The notes beneath the pieces are model-generated. The model had not been told where the DNA came from. It did no database searches and saw only the letters and a list, made by a program, of their open reading frames with translations. Both the position numbers and the translations under genes were made by a program. Shown one piece after another: positions 62,058 to 62,078 of a stretch of 62,078 nucleotides of DNA; position 1 is the first letter of the stretch; every line of letters begins with the position of its first letter. The stretch comes from JADHUC01 sp964617665 (GTDB lineage: Bacteria > Planctomycetota > Planctomycetia > Pirellulales > Pirellulaceae), in the NCBI GenBank assembly GCA_964617665.1, contig CAZUAH010000015.1:1-62078 (forward strand), given 5' to 3'.

Positions 62058-62078
62058 ACCGGCTTGATCTCTCCGGTG

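Noticed and set aside
1..62078. CRISPR arrays, rRNA or tRNA genes
   Set aside because: No regularly spaced direct repeats and no recognisable rRNA or tRNA sequence were seen on either strand while reading; a covariance search was not possible.

Overview
The window looks like a scaffold from a planctomycete, most likely Pirellulales-type, and probably a metagenome-assembled or draft genome. This rests on Tat-exported Gfo/Idh/MocA oxidoreductases, giant secreted proteins, a Hanks-type kinase with a planctomycete-style N-terminus, many exported glycosidases, and numerous short inverted-repeat families, several of them inside genes. A 100-N gap flanked by a 55-base duplicate shows that it is draft sequence. 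No rRNA, tRNA, CRISPR array or transposase gene was recognised.

Region 1 (1-18.9 kb, mostly minus strand): two giant exported membrane-anchored proteins (the second split by the gap), an inositol-monophosphatase-family enzyme, two tandem plus-strand terminators, a plus-strand hypothetical gene, a Ser/Thr kinase, a LolD/MacB-type ABC ATPase with a secreted anchored protein, a Tat-exported ceramidase-like protein and a Tat-exported superoxide-reductase-like protein.

Region 2 (19.2-35.7 kb, plus strand): a GH50-like beta-agarase, a Gfo/Idh/MocA oxidoreductase, two exported HEAT-repeat proteins, an F5/8C-like lipoprotein, an Agl23-type membrane protein with a dolichyl-phosphate-sugar-synthase-like GT2, a complete glcDEF glycolate oxidase operon, a second ceramidase-like protein and a putative glycoside hydrolase with a palindromic repeat in its signal-peptide region.

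Region 3 (35.5-43.4 kb): a frameshifted minus-strand gene, then a STAND NTPase-TPR-TIR gene broken by one in-frame TAG and carrying three palindromic repeats in frame. Next is a uroporphyrinogen-decarboxylase-family gene flanked by two inverted copies of a 150-170 bp MITE-like element, and a second Gfo/Idh/MocA oxidoreductase.

Region 4 (43.6-62 kb): a minus-strand exported glycosidase cluster (DUF4380, GH172, an unassigned glycosidase, GH95-like, GH29-like) suited to fucose- or arabinose-containing polysaccharides. It is interrupted at 53.5-60.2 kb by a candidate defence island: a 244-aa orphan protein followed by a CHAT protease on the minus strand, divergent from a DUF4062-NACHT-HEAT protein. 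The far border of the island is a truncated N-terminal remnant of a GH172 paralogue. The CHAT pair and NACHT gene, and the nearby STAND-TIR gene, are the best candidates for an undescribed conflict system. That function is inferred from domains and context only.
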